Part shown: in pieces, positions 43,355-55,729 of the stretch
Layout: each line of letters opens with the position of its first letter
Numbering within the stretch: position 1 is the first letter of the stretch
DNA from: Trichobilharzia szidati
Lineage: Eukaryota; Platyhelminthes; Trematoda; Strigeidida; Schistosomatidae
NCBI GenBank assembly: GCA_944472155.2
Contig: OX235271.1
Span: 45,643,991 to 45,707,990, forward strand
Direction of reading: 5' to 3'
DNA length: 64,000 bases
The notes under the pieces: generated by a model
What the model was told of the DNA's origin: nothing
The model's database searches: none
What the model saw: only the letters and a program-made list of their open reading frames with translations
Position numbers and translations under genes: made by a program

Positions 43355-43520
43355 TGATGGTGACTAGCAGTGGAATCCAGGATGCGCATTTCGTCCTGTT
43401 TTGGACTCGTCTCCTGAATGTACCTGCATTCCCCACTGAGTGATGGTGTTCCCAGTTGACGAGTCCCAAATAGGACAAAGGCGCATCCTGAATTCCACTG
43501 CATGTCACCATCAACCAACT
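43355..43520. mobile_element. Inverted pair of Sm-alpha-like hammerheads
   Basis: Minus copy 43358-43447 has AGACGA-GTCCAAAACAGGAC-GAAA-TGCGCA-TC-CTGG with a damaged first core base pair. Plus copy 43448-43515 has TTGACGA-GTCCCAAATAGGAC-AAAG-GCGCA-TC-CTG. They are arranged as a palindrome with TGGTGAC/GTCACCA ends. Confidence 0.75.
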
Positions 43521-44479
43521 GACTTCAGGTCACTTGACTGGACATAGTCGAAGCATCTGGACAAGGAGCCGACATGTCAACCTGAGACTGAACACTTCGA
43601 TCCAATCAATCGACGGGAAATTTTAAAATTGAATTAAAGAATAATAAAGGTAGGTGGATCTTCATCTTTGTTCATCGAATTTACACCTAATATGGAAAAT
43701 ATTACTTACTAATAAAGTCAAAGGATAAAATATAATGGAATATATAGGTTTGAAAGTTATGTGGGTGTATTGACTTGACTATGAGCATCAGTGAATCGTG
43801 CTTAGATCGTCATCAGTAAATAATAAATACAGTGACACTGTGTGCTTTTATCAAATAAATTTCCAAGTTATATTCTTCACTCAGTATCTAGAGGGGCTTT
43901 AAATAACAGAATTACAGGCGGCCTATAGGAAACCAACGAATACAGTGATTAGCTATTAGGGACTAAGTAACTAGTGTTATGAAATCTAATCCTTACTTCC
44001 ATGACTGTTCTTCTGGTTCACTTTGCAATATTTTGGTCATTAAGATGATAGGAAATACACTTCGAATTGATTTGAGACGAACTTCGACGAACAAAGTAAA
44101 AACTGAGCCAGATAATATGCTGTAATTCTATTCTGTTGGCTCTTATCAAGTGCATTCAACCAAACACTTTTTCACTACCCATAAACAAAACACTCTCATA
44201 CTTTAATTAGTTAACTAGAAGATGCAGGTTATAAACATTACTTATCTGAACGATATAACGGGAAGGATAAAAGGTGCCAGTAATCACGTTAGTACATAGT
44301 GAAAGTCTAGAAAATATTTCAGAGTTTTAGAGACGAAGTTGATTATTAACTGGAGGAGTAAAACATTAGTAACACATGTTACGCAGGAGTTATAAATTTG
44401 GATGATTCGAAGTGAATGAACTGTAATAAGATGTGTAGAGATCAAATATTCAGTAATAAAATATCAAACTTTCCCAGCA

Positions 44480-45260
44480 TAGTGGGTAAGCATTGCCAGC
44501 GATTTCCTTTTTAATGCACTGGCTAGTTCTAACCCTCTAATTGCTTCACCTTTGACAATAATAGGACCTCAAATGATTCTAAATCATCCATTTCGTGGAC
44601 ATTATCTAACAGATGGTGGGAAAACGCACTGTTGAAAGCTTTCGCACCTCTTAGTCTGAATTTCCTTGGAGCTAACTCAGTTATGAAGTTGGAAATCCTT
44701 CTTTCTATTCCTCCGGTGTGTATTCTTTTGTATATTCAGTTAAAGGTAGTAGGAAATGCGGAATTGTCAACCTTAAACTGTCTCAGTAAGCAACTTATTC
44801 GGCAGCTGCACAGATTTTTTCAGGGCAGCATTTATCCTATATTTAATTCTTCCGGATATTTTATCACCTTTAGGAGAAATGGTTTCTTGCCAACTAAATC
44901 GAGCTCTGTACTTATGTATGACTCTTTTCTGTATCAATAAATTTTAGATAATATTCATTACTCGTAGGTGTTTTTATAACAGTGTCAATTTCATCAGTAA
45001 ATATTTCTTTCGAACAGAGTTATTTAGTGAGGTAGAACGACGTCCTCTCCAAAACTATTTTCTAACCTATTGGATAAAACTATATAAATTTAGAAATACA
45101 TATATCGCTGTAGAATTCTACACAATATATATATCTTTGCACATTTCGACTTGTAGGTGGTAGAAAAGACTGAGATCCAGGATCTATGGTTCTTACCTTG
45201 TTCAGCTTCATCACGGCGAAAATTTGTATGATTTTAGGTATTTGAAGGCTATTTTTCATA
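44480..45260 (-). mobile_element. Penelope-like element remnant
   Basis: Minus-strand reading around 44770-44560 gives YKRIHTGGIERRISNFITEL, RGAKAFNSAFSHHLLDNVHE and SFEVLLLSKV, matching the GIY-YIG region of the copy at 63098-63390 (GKTERRV, SSAITRHLLDTGHEV). Upstream (45250-45080) VMKLNKVRT recalls its interdomain LMNLNKART. Confidence 0.6.
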
Positions 45261-45519
45261 GGTAAGGCTACCTTGAAGGAATTGATATTCCTTCGCAAAC
45301 CTTAATCTGCTTCTTGCACTTCTACAGTATAAAATGCTACCACTGTTTTATTTGATCAGTTTAGCAAAGAAGATGATTTCTGGCTAGTCAGTTTTTAAAG
45401 TTTCCATACTGTCATTCATAGTTAAAATAAGGGACTAAGTCTGCTTTTTACTAGCGTAAATAAAAGTGCATACTGGATATTCACTAATGCCAAGTAAATT
45501 TAACCAAATCAGTTGCTGT

Positions 45520-45745
45520 TTGTCGCAGGTTCAGCAACGTAATGCTCGCCAACGACGCACGTGATCCAGTGTTCGATCCCAGATCACCTCACTCCTAAAC
45601 CTAACATAGGTGGTAGTAAGCAAGGGAAAGTAAGAAGGTTGGGTGTGACGATAAAAATCTAACCCCAAAACATCCTTTCAGTTACCAAACCGAGTTGTTG
45701 ACTTTTAGGTGAGATTAAACATACTTTCTGACTTCCACCTTCCAT
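45520..45745 (+). mobile_element. Degraded SINE family A
   Basis: B box TGTTCGATCCC near 45572 with the family A order AAGCAAGGGAAAGTAAGAAG, GGTTGGGTGTGA and an AACCCCAAAACATCC block. No TSD found. Confidence 0.45.
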
Positions 45746-46604
45746 CTCTACATATGAAAGATTTAAAGCAACACCCAGGAGTATATATATATATATATCA
45801 ATAGAAACCTAACAGTCGTGTTCAGTCAACACAGTAACAAGCTAATTTATTACAACCAAAATTAGAAACACTTTTGAATTTCAGATTTATCTGACCTCGT
45901 ATTTGTAAGTAATAAGCATTTAGAAACTTTGTACGTGTATGTAGCTTCAACGCTCATCAAATTTTATCAGTTAACAGAGGTACGGAGGCTCATAATCTAC
46001 TGATATAAAATTACAAATCGCTAATAGCACTCTGTCCTTTTGTTATAACTAAGTTGAAAGCACATACTTCTTCAAGGGACTCAGGTAAAGAACTAACAAA
46101 AATAACTAGAAATTCGATTTAAGCAATTTCCTATTGCAAAATACTTTTCTTATTCTACTCAGATTATTTCTGTCTCAATAAGGATTAGCTAATGCTTACT
46201 CCAATGAAAGTTGGAGTTGGTAAAATTTATCTTTAAATATTTAATAAAATGTTTGTTGCTTCAGGCCTATTTCCATGTGATTTGTCTCAGACATCACTGA
46301 CTGTCTAAAACAAGATAGACGCGACAAGGAAAGTTAATATCTTCACCAAACAGTGAGCTTTTTTCATTACTAAACGAAGGAAAATATTAGACTAATATAG
46401 TAAATGTTTCTTTAAAATAAAATATTTGATATGCTGAATAAAAGTGATGAAGTTATTTGGTGATGATAAGGCTAAACGTATACAAGTGAAGACGACGTGC
46501 ATACATGTCTGTCACATACAACTTTTATTACAAGTAATAACACACATTTGATATTACCGCATTGCACTGTGAAGGAATTTTAAAGTGTTGGTTTGTAGAA
46601 ACTT

Positions 46605-46700
46605 AATTGTTTCCAGGTTTGCTTACAGACCGACGTCATTTAGGGAACCACTCAGAACCAGGGAGCACGGGACCTTTACAGCAGCCAAAATTTTAAGCAG
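46605..46700 (-). repeat. Hammerhead-family B tail fragment
   Basis: AGGGAACCACTCAGAACCAG and GGGAGCACGGGACC match the inverted tail of family B. The rest is lost. Confidence 0.4.
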
Positions 46701-46810
46701 ACCACCAGTATTCAGATTCTGAATTCTGTATTAATTACAAAAACAATACTTTCTTCATACATTTGGTTTCCTCGGTAAATTTTCATAAAAAAAGGAAGAT
46801 GAAATTTGCA

Positions 46811-46985
46811 GTAGTATAAAATGATATCGTCATTCTATTTCACAGGTTCACATCACCTGCAGACTACCTGAAATTACAATAGTTATATAGATGATAATAA
46901 CATACTTTAATGTTTAAGTGGTAGTAGAGAAGAAATGCTATAAAACTGACACATCCAAAATGTAAGCATTACAATTTTTAGTTTA
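46811..46985 (+). repeat. Left arm of long inverted repeat
   Basis: 175 nt whose reverse complement is 47926-48100 with five differences and no gap. The arm continues after the LINE insertion as 47646-47685 (partner 47886-47925, two differences). Confidence 0.92.
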
Positions 46986-47633
46986 TTATTATTGTTCCCT
47001 TGGGTTCCTAGTGCAACATAGGGCCTCAGCTGCATGTCCCCACTTGCTTCTGTCTTCTGCTGTACTTTTCACTTTCATCCATGTTAGTCCATACTGTTTC
47101 AGCTCCTCTTCATACGATCTCCTCCGTGTCACCTTTGAACGTCCCACTCGCCGATTCCCTTTCGGGTTCCACTCGAGCTATGGCCTGACACGCGATGTCA
47201 CCCAACGGCCTCCTCAGCGAGTGTCCAATCCATCTCCACTTTCTCCTGCATATTTGTTGGGCGATTGGTTCCTGTTTTGTTTGTTCCCATCGTTTATTGT
47301 TGGTGATTCTTTCCGGCCATCTGATCTTCAGCATAGAACGAAGACAGTTGTTGATGAAGGTGTGCAACAGGCTGTTGGAAATATTCTTTGTGACCCGCCA
47401 AGTTTCTGATCCGTATAGAAGAAGTGACTGACTTGACGTTTGTATTGAAAATCCGAATTTTGTTGCTGATGATGAGTGATGGAGATTTCCAGATTGGTTT
47501 CAGGTTGATGAATGTGTTTCTCGCCTTCTCGATTCTCGATTTAACATCCTCATTGGTTCCTCCTGTAGTTGAGACAATGCTCCCTAGATAAGTGAATGAA
47601 GTAACCTCTTTTAAATACCCTTCGTTGTTGATG
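46986..47633 (-). mobile_element. RTE-like LINE 3' fragment with 12-bp TSD
   Basis: 5'-truncated minus-strand copy: TNKRWEQTKQEPIAQQICRR, KWRWIGHSLRRPLGD and the CCTAGTGCAACATAGG end with an ATT run. TSD ATTTTTAGTTTA at 46974-46985 and 47634-47645. It splits the left arm of the inverted repeat, so it is younger than the foldback. Confidence 0.92.
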
Positions 47634-47645
47634 ATTTTTAGTTTA

Positions 47646-47925
47646 AGTTTTCATTATCAATTTATACACTTTCAAAGTAGAAAAGAGGGGGGAATGGTAA
47701 GACAAAGAACAGTAAACTTACTACGATTTGCCAAAGCGATCGCAATCAAGCGATTCAAACCAGATTTATGCATACAGCAAGAAAGAGTGATTAATCTCTC
47801 ACTGCCTTGGTAAATGAATTTTGATTTTGATTACATTAATTAGTCATTTAATTCAGTGATCTCAACTCACTGAGCAAATCTCAATCTTTTCTACTTGGAA
47901 AGCGTATAAATTGATAATGAAAACT
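47646..47925 (+). mobile_element. Penelope-like C-terminus at the centre of the foldback
   Basis: Plus-strand 47692-47813 encodes MVRQRTVNLLRFAKAIAIKR then FKPDLCIQQERVINLSLPW and a stop, the C-terminus of a Penelope-like protein (compare 63325-63098). It sits in the 200-nt loop between the inner arms. Confidence 0.8.
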
Positions 47926-48100
47926 TAAACTAAAAATTGTAATGCTTACATTTTCGATGCGTCAGTTTTATAGCATTTCTTCTCCACTAACACGTAAACA
48001 TTAAAGTATGTTATTATCATCTATATAACTATTGTAATTTCAGGTAGTCTGCAGGTGATGTGAACCTGTGAAATAGAATGACGATATCATTTTATACTAC
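47926..48100 (-). repeat. Right arm of long inverted repeat
   Basis: Partner of 46811-46985; this arm is uninterrupted. Confidence 0.92.
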
Positions 48101-48589
48101 AATATTTTCTATTCTAACCTTTAAAGATTCTGGGTATTTTAATTATTTAACTGACTGACTATTCTAAAATAAACATGTTAGTACAGTTATATACAAACTA
48201 GTCTACTAGAGCAGATCGTTTGTTTTTTCTAGATAAAGTAGAGAAATACGTATTGTGCACTCAAAACACATTAGTATCTCTTATAAACAGTAGATTAGAT
48301 TACTTTTTTTGCTGATAATATATATGTTATTTGTCCCTTGATCCTGACCGTATCCTATCAGTTAAAGCTGTAATGCGATCAAAATAGTTAAACTACTTGC
48401 CAGTGTAGCATAATTCCCATTGGTGTCATAAGACTAGAGGTCACCGGTAAATCTTCTCTTCCCAGTCAAACTTCATAACACTCTTGGGAGGAAAGTTTAT
48501 CGATTACATGTAGATCTTTTGTGACCCCAGAGAGGTTTAAATCTATGTCATTCAGCGGTGTAGTTACTATTTCTGAAATAAGTACCACA

Positions 48590-48808
48590 GCGGTGGAATA
48601 CTCGCCGACCACGCATGTGGTGTTGGGTTTGAACCTGGCCACCGACGCACTTTTTTACCTCACTAAGCCAGTAATAAAGCTGGTAAAGAGGAAAGGGTGG
48701 GCATGAGGCTAGCAACTCCATCCCATAAAAATAAGCACTACCGTTACCGAAACTTCAAGCCTCTAGGTTGAAGCTCTATGTTCCACTGGGAACGTGAAGG
48801 AATGAAAA
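48590..48808 (+). mobile_element. SINE family A, 5' head damaged
   Basis: Body and tail are good (GGTAAAGAGGAAAGGGTGGG, CTTCAAGCCTCTAGGTTGAAG, TGTTCCACTGGGAAC). The tRNA-like head has lost parts, with B box GGTTTGAACC. Confidence 0.8.
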
Positions 48809-49229
48809 ACATTCTGAAATAGAGAAATTATTAGTCGCCTCCTCGATCGATGTTCAAGTATGCTTCAGATTCATATAGCTTTATTACATAAATTCTATTG
48901 TCTGAAGAACTATGAGCAGAAAATGGTGTAAAAAGAACAAATGTAGCTTGACGCAGCTATCAGTTACAGAACAGTATATGTACATGTCATCATGCCACTC
49001 TTATAAAGTTTTTGGAAGGAAGAAAAGGTACCTGCCGTTTCGAAGAAAGACTGCTTAGTTAAACCACTAAAGAAGAGAGACTTAGGCTCTTGCAAAAGCT
49101 GGTATGTAATCATTCTCTTTTCCACACCAAGCAAAATATTAAATCATGTCGTATTGGAGACACTAAAAGATGCACTGGATGCAGAACCCTACCTAGAATA
49201 ACCTGAAGTTAGGAAAAGCAGATCATGTA

Positions 49230-49795
49230 CGGATGAAATCCTAAAAATATGCATTAAAATCAAAGAGAGCACAGAATGGCAGTTAACTCTCCACCTCAAC
49301 TTGATCAAGTAAGCAAAAAGAACAAAATGCACATTTTCAACACTAATATGAAGTAACTGTTTCTACTATTATTATTCAGAGACTTAGACAGTGTGTTACC
49401 GAAAACATTTCCAGCTAGCTAGAAACTTTCATCAACAGCTGTCTTGGCTCTACACCGAAGGTCAGTTGACCAGTCAGAAAGGATTAGAAACAAAGAACTC
49501 TTGGAACGAACCAACCAACCAAGAATCTATCACCCAATATATATGTTGAAGAAAATGGAGACGGATAGGATACATGACGAGTGATATCACTCGTCAGTGT
49601 GGTCCTCTAGTGGAACCCAAACAGGAAACAATGAGTTTAACTTGCGTTCCAGGGGGACATTGTGGAGATCATGTGAGGAGGAGATGACAAACTTTAGGCA
49701 ATTTTGGAACCAGCTAGAGGTGATTTTGCAGAATAGGAGATGTTCTGTTGAAGCTCCGTGTTCCACTCAGGATCTTAAGAAATAATAATAAATAT
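49230..49795 (+). mobile_element. RTE-like LINE 3' fragment
   Basis: Degenerate plus-strand copy: LRSTPKVS, NQPTKNLSPNIYVEEN region, RGTLWRSCEEEMTNFRQFWN with QLEVILQNRR and the GTGTTCCACTC hairpin, AATAATAAATAATAAT tail. Confidence 0.75.
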
Positions 49796-50684
49796 AATAA
49801 TTATATATACATATGTATACATCCGCAAGTTTTCATCAGGTTAGTTATGGAATTTACGCTTGCTTAGCCTAGTTTTATTGCTTGTTGAGTATAACTGGAA
49901 GAATAAGTTATAATCTTGTGATACAAATATATAGAAACTAATAGTAGCTAAATAATAATTAGTAGGGTAACTTTAATGCCCAACAGTTCTGAGTTGCCTT
50001 CTTTCTTTTCGGTGTTTTACGTATGCACACTGATGAGCAGCCTTAAAACTCTGATGAACAACCAACTATCTCGTCTCCCCTTACTTTCAGTACTTTTCTA
50101 ACCGACGTTAATGATATCCCTGTTGAAATCAAATCAATTCTCACAGATCTACCAGTTTAATTCTTCTTTTTTATTAATTTCACTTCATCACATTTCTCGC
50201 ATAAATTCATGTTTCCTTCTTTTCATGGCCATCTGTTTAACATTCTGACATTATTTTCACAATATTTAAACCAAAAAATATGCTTCACTCCAACAGTTTT
50301 TACTCTATTCAAGCTGTCGTGTTTTAACACAATCCACCAACAAACAAACCTTAGTATTCCCCAATTTCACTACTAACAAACTACGTTATCATCTCTGACT
50401 GTAATTAAATGGTATTCACTGAACCAGTGTTAAAATGACTAAACACAACTTCTGGTTAGAAATAAAATTGAACAAATGCTTTGCTGAAAAAAAAATAACC
50501 TAAATATTTGTGTTGATAAACAAAATGAGTAAATAACTGAAAATGTTTGTTTTTCAAATCAATGTTTTTTTCTAACAGATTTTCTGATAGTATAATAAGT
50601 GAAATTTAACTAAGGCCGTTTCAGAAATATAAACTATGTAAATATATGATGTCCAGTGTCAAACCATTGGTGAGCGTATCACCA

Positions 50685-51065
50685 AAACCGTTTCGAGCAG
50701 GCTTCAGACATTTATTGACAGCTACCTTCACTTCATACTGAACATCAGGTGACCAGAATAGATTAGTAGTAAAGATTCCTGAGAATGAATTAACCAAGAA
50801 CCAAGTGACCAGTAAATATGCTGAAGAAAATGGAGATGGGTCGGATACGCGCTGAGGTGATCATTGGGTGACAAGGGGTGTCAGGCTTTAGAATGAAACT
50901 GAATAGGAAACACCAAGTAGGACGTCGGAAGGTAACAGACGGGAGATCACATGAGAAGGAGATGAAAGTTTATGAGGAATCGTGGAGCCAGATAAAGAGG
51001 CCTGCAGAAAACAGGATGAAGCGGAAATGTTCTGTTGAACGAAAGAGAATAAAAATAATATTTGA
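50685..51065 (+). mobile_element. RTE-like LINE 3' fragment
   Basis: GCTTCAGACATTTATTGACAG (LQTFIDS) to RRKVTDGRSHEKEMKVYEES with WSQIKRPAENRMKRKCSVER, then an AATAAAAATAATA tail. Old copy. Confidence 0.75.
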
Positions 51066-51225
51066 TATGGTTGTTTTTCTGAGTTGGGTAGTGTTTCAAA
51101 TGACAGACTTTCACTCTCCGTCCATGTGATATCTTCAACTCTCATGAATGATATAACTTGTTCTCCTGATATTTGTGTCTGTGATTGGTTGCCTTCTCAT
51201 TTAAACCACCCGGCTGAAAGGACAT

Positions 51226-51462
51226 TTTTTTATTCCTTCACGTTCCCAGTGGAACATAGGGCTTCAAGCTAGAGGCTTGAAGTTTCGGTAACAGTGGTGC
51301 TTATTTTTATGGGATGGGGTTGCTAACCTCATGCCCATCCTTTCCTCTTTACCAGCTTTTTTATTTCTGGCTTAGCGAGGTAAAGCAGTGCGCCGGCCGG
51401 GGATCAAACCCCGGACCATGTACATGGTCGGCGAGCGTCCTAACCGCTAAGCCGCCGACCCA
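51226..51462 (-). mobile_element. SINE family A with 12-bp TSD
   Basis: Full-length minus-strand copy; TSD CTGAAAGGACAT at 51214-51225 and 51463-51474. Confidence 0.93.
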
Positions 51463-51589
51463 CTGAAAGGACATAGTCACACTAAATACGTCCTCTTGAA
51501 CCGCAGTTATTGTCATTTAACGACACCTCCCATATAATCAACCTACTGTGCTACTATGTAAGTTAGTGAAAAATTCTTCTTGAAATTAT

Positions 51590-51870
51590 TGTTAAGTGTT
51601 TAAGAAGGTTGGAGGCAATCTGCGGGTTGACACTTACCTGTAACCTTGAAGGAACTAATGTCGATTCTGATATTCGGACCCACGTCACCCAATAGTGCAG
51701 TCAGAGACGTTACCACTGAGACTCCTGCCGATCGCCTACAACTATCTAATATCAACAATTCACAGTGCAGATTGATGGCAAGTCACCTAGAATGGTGGCC
51801 AAATTGTAAACTTGACTGGTAGAATCCAGTCTGCACCGAAGATAGGATTAGACACCCTACACTAGTTACT
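51590..51870 (-). mobile_element. Hammerhead-family D element, ribozyme deleted
   Basis: Minus-strand A-box region CAGTGGTAACGTCTCTGACT and B box GGGTCCGAATATC, then a tail after a deletion that removes the ribozyme; a second D-type body (CTCCTGCCGATCGCCT onward) follows in plus orientation to 51860, making another inverted pair. Confidence 0.55.
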
Positions 51871-52494
51871 GTTAAGCGTCTTCTGAATTCTATCTACCAA
51901 CATTAACAGTAAATCAAATGTGTTATACTGCACAGTTATGTGTTTCAGTGTTCAGTGATAGAAATACAAGGCTGCATGGAATTTTACCTCACTATCTAAT
52001 AAGTTTACATTTTACTTAGAATTATGATCTAATCAAACAGATCTTCATTGACCGCTAAAACTTTAGTTGTGCCTTAGGTCAGTCCTCAAAGTCACTGTAA
52101 AATGCTTTCTGTTAACAAATTTTGAAGGTTAGATAAGTAAGTGATACAGATAAAAAGCAAACAGTATCGTTAAGTGATTTAAATTATATGCTGAAAAACT
52201 ATTAGGCATTTCGATTGTTCTTAATGTAATGTAGATGAAATGTAGAAGACATTGATGACAATTCAAATCATTCATAGCTATCTCAGAGTTAAATGTCTAA
52301 TCCAGTAATGTTGTTACCTATGCAGTCAAATTGGTCTTCCATCTGTTCCATTTTACCGATTGCTTGTAGCTGTGCGATGATGCCTGGTAGAATGTACAAA
52401 AACACTGTTCAAGTGTAATGTAAAAATTTATAACCAGTCAGTTTACAAGATCGGACATCCTGCATCAATTCAAAATGCATCGTGATAACCAGTC

Positions 52495-53375
52495 ACACCT
52501 AAAATCTGACTAAGAGAATTGAGGATAAAGAATCTATGGGGATGTCTTCCCACAAACTGGAAGATATGCAAGCGAAAAGCAACAAGTTGGCAGAAGAAGC
52601 ATCCAGAGAAGATATGACTTCCTTCAGGTGAAAACATAGAGAAAACAGAGGTGATGAAGATTCCTGAGAAACACCACCAACAGCAACAACAACAACAACA
52701 GACAACAATCAGCATAAATGGGAGGAATCTGAAAGAAACAACCTCTTTTACCTACCTGGGAAGCATCCTCTCAACTACAGGCGTTTGGAACTGACGAGGA
52801 TATCAAAGCAAGAATCGGAAAAGCAAGACAAGCTTCCACTACTCTCAAGTCTGTGTGGAGGTCAACAGCACTCAGCATCAAAAATAACATCCGGATTTTC
52901 AACTCCAATGTGAAGTCAGTGCTACTCACTATACGGATCAGAGACTTGCACTGCGCGTCATAAAGAGCACCTCAAACAAACTACAGACCTTCATTAACAG
53001 TTGTCTCCGCTCAATACTCAAGATCAGATGGCTGGCCAGAAAAGATCAGCAACAGAGATCTCTGGCAATGAGCGAACCAACTCAGCAGGAACCGATTGTG
53101 AAACAAATATGCAGGAAGAAATGGAGTTGGATTGGCCATACTCTGAGGAAACCATCAAGTGACATCACTAGACAGGCCATCGCTCCAGTGGAAGCCGAAA
53201 GGGAAGCGGCGAGTTGGTCGTCAGTGCCAGGTTGACTTGGAGAAGGTCATGTGAAAAGGAGATGAAAGCATGTGGGCAGGCTTGGAGCCAGGTGAAGACT
53301 CTAGCAGAGAACCGAACGCAATGGAGACGCACGGCTGAAGCCCTATGTTCCTCTAGGAATTAAAGGATATAATAA
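52495..53375 (+). mobile_element. RTE-like LINE 3' fragment, long
   Basis: Starts in the SHKLEDMQAKSNKLAEEAS region and runs to the 3' end; LGSILSTTGVW, IKARIGKARQASTTLKSVWR, STALSIKNNIRIFNSNVKS and IRWLARKDQQQRSLAMSEPT are readable in shifting frames. The tail TGTTCCTCTAGGAATTAAAGG is present. A CAACAACAACAACAA run near 52680 falls in the QQQ stretch of the ORF. Confidence 0.88.
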
Positions 53376-53399
53376 TCTGTAGGGATTATGGATTCATTT

Positions 53400-53850
53400 C
53401 ACTTGTTAGACTTTTATCAGCAACCAACATCAGTTAGAGAGACTATTGAAAACCAAGGAACATTGACTGAACAGCTGTTTCTTCACAAATCTTACGATCT
53501 TAATATCAGTCGCCATCTCATCGATGGCTACTGGATGAATTTCCTAAAGTTGCATTGGGAAGTAGTGACCACTGTGGGGTCCACCATATCAAAATGCAGT
53601 AGATGCTCATCGAAGGAGATTGATTGAAGGTAGAGTTATGTCATGAGTTTACGAAGTTACTATTCGTGGGTCACTGGGTTCTAACTTAAGTGGATGAATG
53701 GTGAGTAAATTTTCTTTTGTAACTAGAAGGGTCCTGAAATCAATCTCTGTTGGAGTAGTGGATGCGCAGTGTCGAGGAGTCCTAAAATAGAACGAAACCG
53801 CTATTCAGTGCTCTCCGAATTTCAACGGTGTTTCTAACCAACCCTAGTTC
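53400..53850. mobile_element. Inverted pair of hammerhead-family B remnants
   Basis: Minus tail 53400-53480 and plus copy 53640-53850. The plus module reads GCAGTG-T-CGAGGA-GTCCTAAAATAGAAC-GAAA, with no palindromic stem III left. Confidence 0.55.
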
Positions 53851-54149
53851 ATGACGAAAATCTATCAATTGAAATTGACAGGAATCGGTTAGTACCGTTT
53901 ACTTAACCAAGTGGTCTATGAGGCAGACACGCGCCTTGTTTACATAGTGTAGAGTGTGAAAACCGTTGACTGATACCAAATGTTCTCCATTTCTGAGAAA
54001 AAATCCAGATTTAGTCGTCATAAGGCATTTGAAGATACTTGGATACCTTTAATTGTTTTAAAATACGAGTGTTCATTTCTGTAATGATGAAGTTTTTTGA
54101 AAATCACAACTATCAAACACAAAACAGGAAGTACGCGAATGAATTTTTT

Positions 54150-54375
54150 TAATACTTATTCCTGTACGTTCCCAGGGGGAAATAGGGCTTCAAGCTCGAG
54201 GCTTGAATTTTCAGTAGCAGTGGTGTTTACTAGCCTCATGCCCACCCTTCCCTCTTTACCAGTCTTATTGCTGGCTTAGCGAGGTAAAGGAGTGTGTCGG
54301 TGGCCAGGGATCGAACCCCAGACCACATGCCTGGTTGGTGAGGATTCTGCCTCTTTGCCACCGACGCACTCACAT
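54150..54375 (-). mobile_element. SINE family A
   Basis: Minus-strand copy with head GTGCGTCGGTGGCAAAGAGG, B box GGTTCGATCCC and the usual tail; about 20 bp of the GGGGTTGCTAGCC body are missing. Confidence 0.85.
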
Positions 54376-54540
54376 AATTGTACACCCATTGACCGGGTGC
54401 TGGTTTTCAGGAGAACCGAACACAACTATCCCTGCCTCTTGCGAGACGAGACCGGCATGCCGTATAATCCTGTGATGCACTCGCTAGACAGCCCCCTCCC
54501 TCAGTGGACCAATGCGAACGAAACTGTACATGAATATAAG
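54376..54540. other. GC-rich block of unknown nature
   Basis: About 160 bp of markedly higher GC than its surroundings (for example CCTCTTGCGAGACGAGACCG). It abuts the SINE. It resembles no repeat in the window; it may be a LINE 5' UTR piece or a regulatory island. Confidence 0.3.
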
Positions 54541-55056
54541 GGAATAATCAACCAGTGATATTCCTTGGAGTGTGTACAAATATTAATTCACAACTTAGTT
54601 TATATCTTATTTGAAGTATTAAATCCTCACTTAGACTTTCTGAAAAAATAAGGTTTATAATCTTCTGGTAATTCTGTATGAATTCTGAATTTCTACGAGT
54701 CACATTCCTCGATGCATGACAGATAATACATATATATCTATATAATAAAAATAATAAACGTGAAAGTAAGATCCATTCTATCTGTGACACTGTTGATCAT
54801 TCATTTGTTTTCTGTTATTTGCACGCTATTCATTGCCCCCAAGCATCATCGTTATCATCATCATCATCATCATCACCATTGCCATTATTCTCCTCGTTTT
54901 GTTCGTGAGGTAATGTTTACGTGTCCACCGGACACATGCACACATGTATACCATCTGCCTTTATCTGATAAAAGCTATACTGAAACAAAATAATAAGCAT
55001 TGGCTCATAATACATATAAAGCTATTCTGATAAATAAAAACAAAAATATAACACTA

Positions 55057-55083
55057 ATATAGTATAGTATAGTATAGTATAGT
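55057..55083. repeat. Pentanucleotide microsatellite (ATAGT)n
   Basis: Five exact ATAGT units and a partial sixth. Confidence 0.95.
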
Positions 55084-55180
55084 CTATTGTATATCTATCT
55101 GTCTAAAACTATGGTAGTATATTTTCACAATGTCTTGTTTACAGTTAAACTAGCCAGATAGTTGTAAATGTATTTGACTG

Positions 55181-55193
55181 CGCGCGCGCGCGA
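55181..55193. repeat. (CG)n alternating tract
   Basis: Six CG steps in AT-rich DNA; alternating purine-pyrimidine of this type can adopt Z-DNA. Confidence 0.9.
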
Positions 55194-55729
55194 GTTTTCA
55201 ACTGGTAAATCAGTGCTACGAGATTCAACAACAAAACAAAATGAATGAGATGATACAGAGTTATCCTTCTGTGTAAATAAGTTTATTTACTAATGATGAA
55301 GCCTATTGAGGATTTTTACTTATTTTTATTTTTACTATCTGTCTAGATCTTCATCTCTTTGTACTTCTGTATTTCTAGGTGTTTGTCAATTCACCACTGA
55401 TAATTGTTTATCTCTATGTTGACAATAACAAGTATACAAAGACAAAAATTGGTTGTGGAGTAAAGTTTCTAAGTGCAATATTAGCTTTTTTCGAATAGTA
55501 CTTTTAAAATGTATTCTTAAAAAACAAAATAAGATGTCAGTGCATTGTTTACAGAAAAGTATCTGGTCAAGGTCAGTGAGAACACTGTAAAGACTGTCGT
55601 GATGACAAGATATCTTTTTATATTAATGTGAACAAATTAGACAATTTGAAGACTAAGTGAACTGTTACTCTAATGTTATAGAACCTTGAGGACTTTCACA
55701 AGTTAGTTTGTAAGGATTTGATATGTTTA

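Noticed and set aside
44632..44940. 102-codon plus-strand frame with hydrophobic segments
   Set aside because: It is antisense to a Penelope GIY-YIG remnant that explains the open frame better.
53388..53627. 79-codon frame MDSFHLLDFYQQ...
   Set aside because: Most of it is the inverted tail of a family B element.
54760..54993. Histidine-rich small secreted protein
   Set aside because: The frame begins at GTG, not ATG, and the His run is a (CAT)n simple repeat.
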